Below, one piece after another: positions 32,497-43,337 of a DNA stretch of 64,000 nucleotides. The notes under the pieces were generated by a model. The model did no database searches. It saw nothing but the letters and a program-made list of their open reading frames with translations, and was not told the DNA's origin. The stretch's first letter is position 1. Each line of letters starts with the position of its first letter. A program made the translations under genes and the position numbers. Source of the stretch: Aphelidium insulamus (lineage: Eukaryota > Aphelidiomycota > Aphelidea > Aphelidiaceae); the NCBI GenBank assembly GCA_036784855.1, contig JAZDSV010000067.1:1-64000 (forward strand), in the 5' to 3' direction.

Positions 32497-34502
32497 TTAT
32501 TGTCTAGTCTTTGTAGCGGGCAGCTGCATGCTGGGATGGAGCAGCGTGTGGCATAGAAGCGCGGTGGCCAGTGCGCCGATAATAATGCAAAAATTGAGTG
32601 CGATCAGGAAACGAATGCGTGCACTTTGAACCGGTCCAACTTCTGTGGCGCCAGTGGCAGCGATATTGGCCGGGTTGCCATATCCACCGCCAGAATCAGT
32701 TATGGTACCTTGCAGGTTATATATATAAGATTCAAAAAAAATATATCCTACTACCACTTACTGGAGGTGGTCGAGGTTTGAGGCTGCACGGCCGTGTCCA
32801 CACTCATACTTATATCTGACATCGTGCTGTAAGAGCTTGCCCCGGTCGTGGTTGACGATATCGCAGCTGTCACAGCACTCGAGGCTGCCGTAGTAGTAGC
32901 AACGCTGGATAATACAGAATTTGACGACAATTTGGTCGAGTTGAGAACGAATGTTATACGCCAGAAATCGTTGGAAAATAGGTCCTGTCCGCCAAATAAG
33001 AACAACTGGTGGAGAGACTTGATGAGGGAGGTAGAGTGCGTGTACCGCACTGAGATCGAGTTGGCATCCGGATCTCGCACCCACGCCCACTGCATCAGAG
33101 TTGTGTCGTAGAGCCATAGATCGGCCAAATTTGCCGGCTGCCGCCCTCCAAACAGCATTATGAGTGACAAGTCCTGCAGCATATTCATTGTGGCGCCGCC
33201 CCGCGATCCGGGAGTATTATTTGGGGCAAAGACATACGCTGCCTGCTTCACGGGAGAAGTTGCACCAGTGATACTGCCCGACAAGAGTGTCCACTGAAAT
33301 GTTGCCACGTCCATATTCCAGTGGTCGCCCAGGTACACTACAGCCTGTTACTAAACTGTGCAAGCAGCTATGTATACGTATGATAACTTGCACTGTTGAG
33401 AGCCCAGAGCCACAGAGCCACCCTGCAAGTGCAAAATGTTTTTCACGCTATCCAGCACCATAGTGTGGCCAAACCTGGAACCGGGCCAGTTGTTGGCGGA
33501 TGGCACTCCGTAGCCCTGCGCCACCCCGAACAGGCGAGTCTGGTTCCACAAGCCGCCCAGCAGTGCCCACATGTTGGATGTGAGATTGTAGCGCCAAAGT
33601 TCGTTGAATTCACCTTGCATGTGAACAGGGAATTGGTCATGGAAGGTTGCATCTCATACCGGCTGGACTGTTCTTTGTGGCAAAACCGCCAAACACCAGC
33701 AGATACGGCAATGTGTAGTGTGGCACAAATATGGGGCCGCGACGAGCCGATGGAAATGCCGACGGGCTCTCCAGGCCGATGGTTGGCGCAGAGGTGGACG
33801 CGTCCCCGCCGAACCAGGTCCACCGCCAGCTGCTGGTGTTGAAGAGCCACATGTCATTCACCTGAACTGCACACAGCCGGCATCGTGTCAGCAGTCAGAC
33901 AGAACAGACAAGCGATGGCAGCGCCCGCACCGGAAACAATCGTCTGCGTGCCGCCGAATACGTACAGCATATTGTTGTACGGGGCAATGTCACAGGCGGC
34001 TCGCGCCAATGTCCCCGGCGCCACCGAGGCATCCTCCACGCCCCGCGCGCCGTAGACAGTGTTTGGATCGTCGCGTATGAGTGCCCACTCGGCCGTGGCC
34101 ACCCTGAACTGCCACATGTCGCTCAGCGTGACCATGGCTGTGTGTAAGTGTTACTTCACGTACATGTCTGTATATGTGAACCACACTGGACATTGGGCAC
34201 TTACAGCTCCCACCACCCGGCTGCCAGCCCAGCCCGCCAAAAAGATAGAGTACATCGTCGCTGATGGATACGGCGGCACAGTGTATGGCCCGCCCACCAG
34301 GAAGGTTCGTAGTCGCAGGCACACCGACTGCGCCGTACTTGCTGTATATGTTTACACCCGTGGAGTTGCCAGCCAGCTTCAGCGTGCGGATACTTTGTAC
34401 AGCCATCGCTGCCACACTGTTGCTGAAGGTGTTGATGGTGATGCAGATGCTGATGCCGCACAGCCACAGCACCGCCGCCAAAGTGCCGCCGACTGTTTTC
34501 AT
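32497..34502 (-). CDS. Kelch-repeat single-pass membrane protein B
   Basis: ATG 34502 (MKTVGGTLAAVLWLCGISIC) opens a signal peptide. Blades include LYLFGGLGW, SDMWQFRVATAEW, LYVFGGTQ, NDMWLFNTSSWRWTWFGGD, NELWRYNLTSNMWALLGG, GDHWNMDVATFQWTLLSG, IMLFGGRQPANLADLWLYD and LFLFGGQDLFSNDFW. A Thr/Ser-rich stalk, TM helix (IRFLIALNFCIIIGALATAL) and tail LLCHTLLHPSMQLPATKTRQ follow. The tail motif LLCHTL-HPSM-LP is shared with protein A. Tandem duplication of the same gene is the simple explanation. The promoter is shared head-to-head with UQCC1 (141 bp). Confidence 0.85.
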
Positions 34503-34643
34503 TGGCAATATTGCGTCTGTGCCGTTGATCCAACACAGCCGTCGCCCTTTAATATGCTTGGAGCTTCGCGGTGCTTGTCGGTGCGTGTCACGTGCGCGAC
34601 ACCCAGACTTTCTCTCGCTGCGTAACTGAGCTAATACCGATAG

Positions 34644-35638
34644 ATGCACTCTGCGCGCTGGTGCTTGGCGGCATCGCCCAGAGTGTGCACGGTGCGGTCA
34701 GCTAGTGGTTTGCGCCTATTTGCCGCAGCCACCGCGACTCTGCCCGCTCCGCCACCACCAGCGTCCAAGTGGCAGTACCACGGCACCGGTCTGGCATCCA
34801 TAAATGAGAAACGCCGAGACACGCCGCAGTGGCGGATCGCGCTGTCGGACATGCTGGTGGCGCAGTTGATGAAGTCGCGGCACACGCGCCTCCAGCTCAC
34901 GTCCAAGGCACTCTATAAGCGCCTGGACCGGCCAAGCGATGCCATACTGAACTTTTTCTACGGCAAGTCTCTCCAAGAGCTTTTTATGCTTTGTCGAGAC
35001 TGACCAGCCAGGACCGCTGGGTCTGCCGGCCAACTTTGAGTCCTGGTTCATAATTACCCAGCTCCACTTGTGGATGTGCCAGACGCGTCTGCGCTCAGAG
35101 GGACGCGACGGCAAAGTTATGCACGCCTCCCTGCTCGACCATTTCACCACGGATATTGAACTGAAGTTGGAGGCTGCTGGGGTATGACTTATGTATATAA
35201 CTGCAAGTCTGCATGTATATATACCAATGAATGTATATATATGTGTCTGTATAGTACCTGTGTAGTTACATTACTGTATGCATGTGCATAACAATAATCC
35301 ACGGCAGATAAGCAACGTGCGGCTGTATGAAAAGAATTTGCATGAACTGCTTAGCAGGCACTATGGCTGCGTGTTGGCATACGACGAAGGCTTCGAGACC
35401 AGCGATTGTATCTTGGCCTCGGCTCTTTGGCGGTAAGCCGAGATACACCCACTCTACCTTTTAACCTCTCGCGTGCAGGAATGCATTTGCGCTGTCCAAG
35501 GATATTCGGGCAGAGCAACTCACAATGCTGGTCGAGTATGTGCGCGCTCAGATGGCAGCAGTGCACTCCACTCCCGCCGACAGTGTGATGGCGGGCACCT
35601 ACGACCTAACCATGCCGGCCGGTCTGCTCTCAAACTAG
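34644..35638 (+). CDS. UQCC1: Ubiquinol-cytochrome c reductase assembly factor (UQCC1/CBP3)
   Basis: ATG 34644. The basic, Ala-rich N-terminus (MHSARWCLAASPRVCTVRSA) looks like a mitochondrial targeting sequence. The conserved core begins ILNFFYGPLGLPANFESWFI, then ITQLHLWMCQTRLRSEGRDG, and ends MTMPAG-like DLTMPAGLLSN. CBP3/UQCC1 binds new cytochrome b during complex III assembly. The intron 34963-35011 has a GC donor (gcaagt) and is required to read FYGPLGLPANFESWF. Two further GT-AG introns follow. QCR9, a complex III subunit, is also in this window. Confidence 0.92.
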
Positions 35639-35720
35639 ATCCAACTGATATACACAGTGTACCTGAACATCACGGATTATGCAATGATGCTATATTCAAG
35701 TGCGTGCAAAAACAAATCGA

Positions 35721-36620
35721 TCAAGCAGTGTCGGTGGATATGGCCAGCATCTCCTTCAAGCCTTCATTCTCCTTGAGCAGCGACTCCATCAGCGCCTGGC
35801 TGTCAAACTCTTCCGGCTCAACGTTGGCCGCCTGTCGCATCACCGCCAGCATCTGGTGCAGTTTGTCTTGCAGGCGCAGATTCTCTGCCCGCAACTCATC
35901 GCTCACTGCCTGCCCGCGTGGTATGTAAGACCAAAGTGTTAGATACACCCAAACCTGCCCGCTCCTCCTCAATGACTCGCTCTAATCCGCGCCGCACTTG
36001 AGACCGCTCCTGTTGCACTTGCTGCGCCTGTGCGCGGTACCTGCAGCAGGTATGAGATATAGTAGCCGGTCACAGATGCCGGCACTCGCTTGGACATGAC
36101 AATTTCGAGCGTGCGGTTCAGTTCGGCGTTCTCGCTTGATATCTCGCGACACTGCGCCTCCAGCTCGCTGAGACGCCGCTGAGACGGTTCCAGCGGCGCC
36201 AGGTGGTGTTGGCGGTCTGCAGGTACTGTATGGAGACGCAATCTGTGAGGTGGATGTCTCGGTGAACGCACACATGCCTGGCGGATCGCTGGAGGCCGTG
36301 CGTGACACCGCGGCCGGTGCCGTCGCATCATCCTGAATGCCGAGTGCCTGTTGCAGGGACGTAGTCTTGGCGGCCGGAACGGCAATAGCGCCATCCACCT
36401 CTATGGCGCCTGGGGCAGCAGCGTTGCGGTGGTTGACACGGAGCTGTCAAGGATGGTCAGGTTAGTTGGCGTCCCCAACACAGAGACTACATGCCTGCAT
36501 GAGCTCCGTCTGCGCAGATATGTTGGAGATGAGGGCGCCGTTGCGCTGCAGGACGCTGGCCAAATCGGCCGCCAGTTGCCGCAGCGCCTCGCCGTCGCCA
36601 TTTGCCGAAGAAGCCGCCAT
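35721..36620 (-). CDS. SIKE/FGFR1OP2-like coiled-coil protein
   Basis: ATG 36620 (MAASSANGDGEALRQLAADL). The C-terminal half is coiled coil: RRLSELEAQCREISSENAEL then NRTLEIVMSK, RAQAQQVQQERSQVRRGLER and DELRAENLRLQDKLHQMLAV, ending SLLKENEGLKEMLAIS. The N-EL--LEIVMSK and ENxGLxEML patterns match FGFR1OP2/SIKE, adaptors of the STRIPAK phosphatase complex. Two introns have GC donors (36444-36494 and 36226-36277, both gcatgt). A third junction, about 36040-36086, fits only as an AG-AG excision or with a one-base error. The 72-bp gap to TRMT112 is a shared divergent promoter. Confidence 0.82.
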
Positions 36621-36692
36621 TAATCACTCCGACAACCCGACGACAAAGTGCAAACGACGCAAAAGCCGCCGCGAACACACTTGCCCGCCACA

Positions 36693-37189
36693 ATGCGCCT
36701 CTTCACGCACAACATGCTGCAGTGCCACGCGAAAGGTTGCACCGCCAACAACTATCCACTGCGCTTCGAGGACGTGGAGCTGGACACGCAGACCGCGGCC
36801 GAGTACAGCGCGCCGTTCCTCGTCAGCTTCCTGCCAAAGATTGACTGGCCGGCGCTGCACAAGACGGCCACAGAGGTGCGGCGCCGCATGCTTACGTGTA
36901 TATATAGCCCGCTGACTGGGCTATGTAGCTGGGGCTGGCCGGTATACCAGAGCAGGTACCCGAAGACGCGGCAGACAATGAAGAGTTCCTAAAGGCTCTG
37001 CACTCTGTCCTGATGGAGGTGTGTTTGCCGTGCCGTGCCGTGCCGTACCCACATCCACTCTCGTATCATACTCATACACGCATGTAGACACGCGTCAAAG
37101 AGGCCAAGATGGTGTGTCCAGGCTGTGGCCACGTGTACCCCATCACCAATGGCATTGCGAACATGTTGCTTGCGGAGAACGAAGTCTAA
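36693..37189 (+). CDS. TRM112: Methyltransferase activator TRMT112
   Basis: ATG 36693 (MRLFTHNMLQCHAKGC), TAA 37187. Three exons. The C-terminal zinc-binding part reads EAKMVCPGCGHVYPITNGIA then NMLLAENEV, the Trm112 signature. Here the N-terminal Cys pair (LQCHAKGC) and the VCPGC pair probably ligate zinc. Trm112 partners and stabilises several methyltransferases acting on tRNA, rRNA (Bud23) and release factor eRF1. Length about 120 residues, normal for the family. Confidence 0.95.
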
Positions 37190-37232
37190 GTTCATAGATG
37201 GATAGATATACACTTATACATACAAGTTCTTT

Positions 37233-37697
37233 CTACTTTAACTTATTCTTCTTCTTTGGCCGGTTCAGGTACTGCGACAGTATATCGTTCTTGTTTCGCG
37301 CGTCGGCTGTTTGCTTCCTGCTAGTGTTTATGGCTTTTCCGTCCGCCAGCGAGGCCACGCGACTATCTCTTGACTGCATCGCGCCCTCAGTCTCTTCTTG
37401 CTCTTTCTGCTTCCCGGCTGCCTTGGACACGGCGGCCGCACGCTGCTTGGCCATCGCCCGTCTGATATTCATGGCCGACTTTGAGGTGTCGTCATCCGCG
37501 CCACTAGGCACAACACCCATGATACCGCTACGCTCTGCCGACGGTTTCGCTCCAACACCGAGACGGGCCGGTCGCATGCATTCCGCGCTTTGTGCCGGCT
37601 GTGGACCGTACTCTGCCTCGCTGGGCAGCCACTGGTCCACAACGGATCGCGTTGCCTGCGCGCGCAATAACAATTTGTCTCGCCAATCTGCCGTCAT
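37233..37697 (-). CDS. Conserved basic protein, DUF3245-like
   Basis: Single exon of 154 codons, ATG 37697 (MTADWRDKLLLRAQATRSVV), convergent with TRMT112. It contains the short motif RPARLGVGAKP near residue 45, reminiscent of the RLGLGA motif of DUF3245 proteins, and ends in a lysine-rich tail (LNRPKKKNKLK). No catalytic motif. Highly charged, likely disordered and nuclear. Function unknown; family assignment is tentative. Confidence 0.55.
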   Translation of the reverse strand: MTADWRDKLLLRAQATRSVVDQWLPSEAEYGPQPAQSAECMRPARLGVGAKPSAERSGIMGVVPSGADDDTSKSAMNIRRAMAKQRAAAVSKAAGKQKEQEETEGAMQSRDSRVASLADGKAINTSRKQTADARNKNDILSQYLNRPKKKNKLK

Positions 37698-37842
37698 TTA
37701 AGGGAAGCGATAAATTAATCTCAGAGTATGAAATAATCGCCGGTGCGTAACCCTGACCGAGATATTGCTGCAACTGCAACCACGTGGCCACCGCGCATTG
37801 ACACTACAGCATACATATAGCGGCACAGAACCGTGGTATAAA

Positions 37843-38034
37843 GCATCCCTCAGGCCTTTTGGCTTTGATCAAGTGTAGTATCTGTTCTTTCCAGCCTAAC
37901 AGCTGGAATGGGTCTCATAGAGACCCTTCGCTGTTAGACTTATTTTTGCAGCCGGTGACGGTGTGTATGCTGCTTGCAGCTGCCGCCGTCCGCTGGTGGT
38001 CTCGGCCCTGCACTCTCGCCTTGACCGCCAGGCC
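37843..38034 (+). ncRNA. U2: U2 spliceosomal snRNA
   Basis: The 5' part reads CAGGCCTTTTGGCTTTGATC (stem I), then AAGTGTAGTATCTGTTCTT with the invariant branch-site recognition sequence GTAGTA. Stem IIa is CCAGC...GCTGG, stem IIb is GGGTCT...AGACCC, and the Sm site is TTATTTTTGCA at about 37940. Two 3' stem-loops follow (GGTGACGG...CCGCCGTC region; GGTGGTC...GACCGCC). Size about 190 nt, as in other U2 RNAs. Exact ends are estimated. U2 pairs with the intron branch point. No protein-coding frame is needed here. Confidence 0.95.
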
Positions 38035-38324
38035 CATGGCTTTCTCCCCCTTCACTAATGCACGTGGTGCTTTCCCACTGTGGTCTTTACCACTGTCGTT
38101 ACTATAATGGAACTGAACCATTCCCTCAACCCCGTCTGAACTCCAGACTCTGGAGTGCTAGCCATCTCGGAGCACATATAACGGCCCATGGCTAGCTCCC
38201 ACTTCATTAATGCACGTGGTGCTTTCACGGTGGTCTTTACTATAACGTAACTGAACCATTCTCCATGACCAGCCCTGTCTGGACTCCAGACTTTGGAGGC
38301 TAGCCATCTCGGAGCGACATATAA
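38033..38324. repeat. Direct duplication of about 150 bp between U2 and NUBPL
   Basis: Copy 1 (about 38033-38184) and copy 2 (about 38185-38324) share CCCATGGCT, AATGCACGTGGTGCTTTC, GGTCTTTAC, AACTGAACCATTC, ACTCCAGACT and TAGCCATCTCGGAGC. Copy 1 holds a perfect 15-bp palindrome, CTCCAGACTCTGGAG, which has one mismatch in copy 2. Copy 2 ends 12 bp before the NUBPL start codon. Confidence 0.9.
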
Positions 38325-38335
38325 TTCACGCAGTA

Positions 38336-39360
38336 ATGATATCGTGTACGCGTCGCGCATCGGCTGTACTCGGGCGATTCAAGGGCGGTCCGCCCAGCAT
38401 TAATAAGCCGCTGCCGCCACCTCCACCCAAACGCCCTCTGGCTAATGTGCGACACGTGGTGCTAGTAGCCAGCGGCAAAGGCGGAGTTGGAAAATCGACC
38501 GTGTCTGGTACGCCACAGCAACTGATTTGCACACACAGGGCTGACGGCGCGCTGAAAGTGAACTTGGCCGTGGGCATGGCCAAACGTGGACGCCGCGTAG
38601 CCCTGCTTGACGCCGACGTGTTTGGGCCGTCTGTGCCGCGCATGATGGGCCTGAGTGGCCAGATGGCGCGAGTCAATGATCGCGGCCGCTTCCTGCCGCT
38701 GATGAACCACGGCGTGCACTGTATGTCCATGGGATTCCTGATGCCGGCGGAGCAGGATGCCGTAGTGTGGCGTGGCATGATGGTTCGCAGAGCGATATGC
38801 TGTCTTTACTTCTTAACACAAGTCAACAGGTCATGAAAGCCTTGCACCAGCTCATATACAGTGTGGCATGGGCACCGGATACGGACATACTAGTCATTGA
38901 CATGCCACCAGGAACAGGCGACACGCAGCTGACGATTTGCCAGCAGCTTCCCATTGACGGGGCGGTGATTGTTACTACGCCGCAGGATGTGGCGCTGGCC
39001 GACGCTCGCAAGGGCGTAACAATGTTTCGCAAGGTCGACGTGCCGGTACGTTGCATCCACTGTATGTGTACATAAAATAAGCATGTGCAGATTATTGGCG
39101 TGGTGCAAAACATGGCCACATTTGTGTGCCCGCACTGCCACGGCGAGACTGATGTATTTGGGCGTGAAGGTGCGCACAAGATGGCCAATGAGGTCAGCGT
39201 ACCACAGCTGGGCGACATACCGCTCCACGCATCGATATGCCACGAGTCTGACCAGGGACGACCAGTGGTACTGTCTCAACGGGACACGCCACGCGCCGCA
39301 GCCTACATGAGCATATGTGACAAAGTACTGGCTCACTTGGATGCCAATAGACACGAGTAG
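38336..39360 (+). CDS. NUBPL: Mitochondrial Fe-S P-loop ATPase NUBPL/IND1
   Basis: ATG 38336. N-terminus basic ([15 protein letters not shown]), consistent with a mitochondrial presequence. Then [20 protein letters not shown] (deviant Walker A), [74 protein letters not shown], and the Fe-S ligand pair in [15 protein letters not shown]. Matches NUBPL/Ind1, which delivers Fe-S clusters to respiratory complex I. Three GT-AG introns; the first must end at gctgaaag near 38559 to keep STVSVNLAV. Implies the organism has, or recently had, complex I. Confidence 0.95.
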
Positions 39361-39389
39361 ATTAATTGTACTTGATCTATGCATGAACA

Positions 39390-42300
39390 TCATTTCTTCC
39401 TGCTTGCAGCCAAGCTGGAGGCACTAAAGCTGCGCGGCGAAGTGCGCGCCTGGTGATGTAGCTCCTCCCCGCTTGAAATCGGAGTCATCATGAGTGACGG
39501 GGCGAGGGAGGGCGAGGCGGATGACTGCGGCCTCTTTTTCTTCTTTTTCGGTGCCGCCCCGTTTGCACTCGGCGTGGAAGGTTTATCTCCGCCCGGCGAT
39601 GCAGCGGTGTTTGTGGCGGGAGCAAAGGTGGCAGTGGCCGCAGCCGGCGGTTCGTCTGGTGTGAATCGTTGAAACTTGTGCAAGCTCTTCACTCGTCGAG
39701 GTGGCTTCACATGTGTCTCCGTCTCCTTGTCGGAGGGTATGGCAGATCCACCGCCGCTCGTACTGCCCCATTCAATCGGCTCACCAGAGGTGTGGCGTAG
39801 CGATGGCTGCTGCTGTTGTTGCTGCTGCGACTTACTCTCCATTGCAACAAACGACTGTGACCGCGACAATGTCGGCGTGGGTGCCAGAGTTGAACCATTC
39901 GCATCCGCGATCACGTCGGCACCGTACTGCCACCGCTGCGGATGGCAGACCAGTGACTGCAGCGTCTCGGCCAACTCGCGGGTGATTGTTGCATATGGGT
40001 TGTGCGGTAGCTGCTTGTCAGCATATAGTTTTTGAAGGGTATGCCCGCCAGTCATGAGCGATTGGTCCAGCTTGCGTATGCGCAGCCGATACAGTATCTC
40101 ATCCAAGCACAGCTCTATCTGACAGTGATTTCGTATTATCGATATGCGGGGCCACGTTGCACGCTCGCCTGTGCCACGAGGTTAATGTTTGTCAATAAAA
40201 GCAGGTGCATATATATACCTCGGACAATCTTTTCGTAGAGGCGCTCCGGAGTGGCGCCTGAAAACAAGTGCAGATAGTCGTGCCACCTCACATCGGGCAC
40301 AATTGTGATGTCGCCCTCGTAGCGCTGTGACAATATGTTTTGCAGCCGGTAAAAAAAAGTGGGAAACACATCCAGCTCGATCAGCTGATTTAAGCGATGC
40401 TGCGCTTCAGACTTTACCAGGAAGAATGCGCCGGACAGCAGTGGATGTGCTGGTGCTGCCGGATTTCCCGAGGACCTTATGAACGGCACCACGTGCGGGT
40501 TTACTGGTAATTATATTAGATTCATACCTATAAAAATCAACCTTTACCTTGGCAAACGATAAAGTGGTTCACATTGAACATTTCTGCCAGCCGATTCATT
40601 GGTAAGTCATTCTCGACAGAGCCGTCAATCCACCGGTGACCACTGGGATTCCACTGCACAATATTCCCGTTTTTGTCGCGGGCCATTAGCGGTGCACTTT
40701 TGTAAAAGAATGGAACTGCGCACGATGCAGCCACCGCCGACCAGATCAATACATTAGGCGCCGTGATATAATTGAGAAGCTTTGGCATTTCAAATTTGGT
40801 CGACGAGCTGACCGTCACGTTGCTGCACTGTTATGAATAATTAAGCGCCTATTAAGCACCTACAGTATGCGGCGAGTACGATTATAAGCCTCGTTGAATG
40901 TAACATCGCCAATGTTTGACCTCACGCAATTAATCAGCACCTCGACGTCAAACATGACACCTGCATTAAGGTGTCAATTCAAATTACACAAAGTATTACT
41001 AACCATGCTTGATAAATCTCATCAGCTTGTGAATTAGACTGCCGCTCTCCGCCGGGTCCTCCAGCGCATCAATGTTGAGTGTGTCCACGCGGATGGCGTC
41101 CAACAGCTCCGCGTCCGTTTTTGAACACACCAGTGCCGCTATCAGACTGCCGACCGAGGCGCCGGATATAATGCGCGGCAGCAAGTGACACTGATGTAGT
41201 GCCTTCACCACGCCTATGTGGTTCAAGCCCAGTGTGGCACCACCACTCAGCAGTAGAGCGGTGCGGCCAAACGCTTGCCGAGTGTTGAGGAAAAAGTCCA
41301 ACTTGTCTTCGACCGTCAGCGACGGAGTCTCTGTATCGCATATGATATTGAGGTGCCGAACCACTTCATCAATGTAGTCGTCAATGAGAACTTTGGTCCC
41401 AACATGTGTCACCGAGTACAACTACATACATATTGCTACATAAGCCTGGACACACACAGACCAAATTAATGACACATACGGCTGGATTGCCAATATCCCC
41501 GAGATTCCGCGACAGAGATGTGCGGAGAAGGAATATCATGGAAGATATGTCGCCGATCTCGCGTGCCTTCTTCAGCTGTGCCAGCCGAGTCTGCACAAGC
41601 TCATACTCGTAATCAGGACTGGCTGGATCATTCTTCCACGCTTCCTTGCCTTTACAACAGTTTTCAATTAGCTGGTATGGATCAGAATAATGAACGTTCC
41701 CTTACCCTCCAGTCTGCTCAAGTTAGTAATATATAACTACTATAATGCACTTCAACGTATTATATGTACGTACATATCCAACTGTGCAGCAGCTGCATGC
41801 CATTGTTCTTGCCGAGTCGCCACCTCCAGCAGATGCAAGTAGTACTGCCGGTTCTGATGTAATGGCGCCCCGAGCGGGCCGTGAATGAATCTCTACGTCG
41901 TATATATATCATGTCATGCAAAGGAAAACACGTGGCCACTAATCGTACATTGGCCAGACTGGGCAAGCCAACTGCCTTTGTGAGCCAGTTGAGGGTACGA
42001 GCCGGCACGCTCATTGTCGACTCTTGGTCCGCGTGGATTCGAGCAGCGCAGTTCGAGTCAGCGCGGCCATCTGACAGCGACTCCGGAGACGAAATGTCGT
42101 GATCAGTGACGCGAATGGCAATGTGGCCGTTCGGAGTAGTTATTGATGTAACTGCAGGTGCCGGTCCCCCGGGTATTGTTGACGTGGCCACGCTGGGACT
42201 CATCTCGCCAAGCAATGAGTCAGACGAGCACGTGAGACTCAGGTTGCCGGCCGGGTTCGAGAGGCCGGCGTCCGTGTCTTCGTCGCCGCTGTTCTTGCCC

Positions 42301-42698
42301 GTGGTAGCTGCCGGTGACACGCTCATGGCGGGTGGTGACGAGGCCGATATCCCGTGGTGTGGTTGCAAGTGCTGTGGCTTTGCAAGGCCGTCATCGGTGT
42401 TCTTAGATAAATCCGGCACGCGTGTCCCATCCACGGTAGCTCCATTGATAATTGCACCCAGTGAGCCGGTTGGAAGGTTGCTCAGCGGGGCGGAGAAGTG
42501 AAGCAGCGGCTCGTTGAACGGGTATCGAATTGGTTCGTACGGTTCCAGCGGTGACACGGTCGATGTACGTGACGTGGGGTGGGGTGCGGCAACCGGTGAC
42601 GACGAGTCCGACTTGGCGGACAAGCCGCCGTCCTCATCGTCTCCCTCGATGGAGCCGATATGAAAAGTGGCCTGCGACGCCGACGCGAGCGGCTTCAT
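39390..42698 (-). CDS. Patatin-domain triacylglycerol lipase (SDP1/Tgl3-5 type)
   Basis: Start taken as ATG 42698 (MKPLASASQATFHIG); upstream frame has no ATG. A long Ser/Pro-rich N-terminal region precedes the conserved body: LHQNRQYYLHLLEVATRQEQ, NDPASPDYEYEL, FLLRTSLSRNLGDIGNP. The patatin domain has the GGATLGLNHIGVV loop, nucleophile elbow GASVGS and catalytic Asp in WIDGSVENDLP. Then GERATWPRISIIRNHCQIEL and CLDEILYRLR as in SDP1/Tgl lipases. A Lys-rich, low-complexity C-terminus follows. These enzymes hydrolyse lipid-droplet triacylglycerol. One or more short exons near 41700-41760 are not resolved. Confidence 0.9.
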
Positions 42699-43337
42699 CG
42701 GCAATGTTGCAACCGTAGATAACACTTCCTCGATCCCTGTTCTCAGCAAGAAGGCCGCGTCGTTGTGTGCGTGTGGATGGGTGTAAATGAAGTAAACCCT
42801 GTTGCAGGTGAGGTTGTGTAGCAGTGCTGGGAGAGGCGATATAAGTGAGGCTTGCAACTAATTCGTGCGCGATGACGACGACGCAAGCGACGATTCAAAA
42901 AAGATGTGTAACGTTGTCACGTGACTTGGATGTTTCACGCGGACTGGAGGAAATTCACGCGTTGTTTTAGCCCGCCCATGGGATCAGGGTTGTGCATGGC
43001 AGGGTTGTGCAAATCGTGATAATTGCTCATCTATGCCTGTGAGTCTCTGTGCGACGAATATCTTAGTGGGTCCAAGTTGCCATGCAGTACCATTTAAATG
43101 TTCTCATAAAACAGCTCGAAAGTCCACACATACTTCAAATGAGATATTAAGATCGATTTATCAATTTGCGTCCTACGCACAACTGCCAGTAATTAGTAGC
43201 CTTTCACACTTGGGGTTTCAAGTTACCGCATTAAGCACTTGTGATGCCTTGGATAACACGGGCAATCTGATTGGCTGTCCGTAATGGCGCACTGAAACTA
43301 CAGGTGACGTCCCATTGTGCAATACTAGATTCTCCGT
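42699..43337. other. Intergenic
   Basis: Includes the N-terminal upstream open frame of the lipase gene and about 480 bp without genes. A palindromic E-box-like GTCACGTGAC is at about 42918. An 83-codon frame from ATG 43033 has no similarity or codon pattern I trust. Confidence 0.45.

Noticed and set aside
37859-38360. Several short frames on both strands
   Set aside because: They overlap the U2 snRNA and the adjacent duplication, neither of which is coding.
43033-43284. 83-codon plus-strand frame
   Set aside because: Has an ATG but no similarity and no compositional support; lies in an A/T-rich intergenic region.
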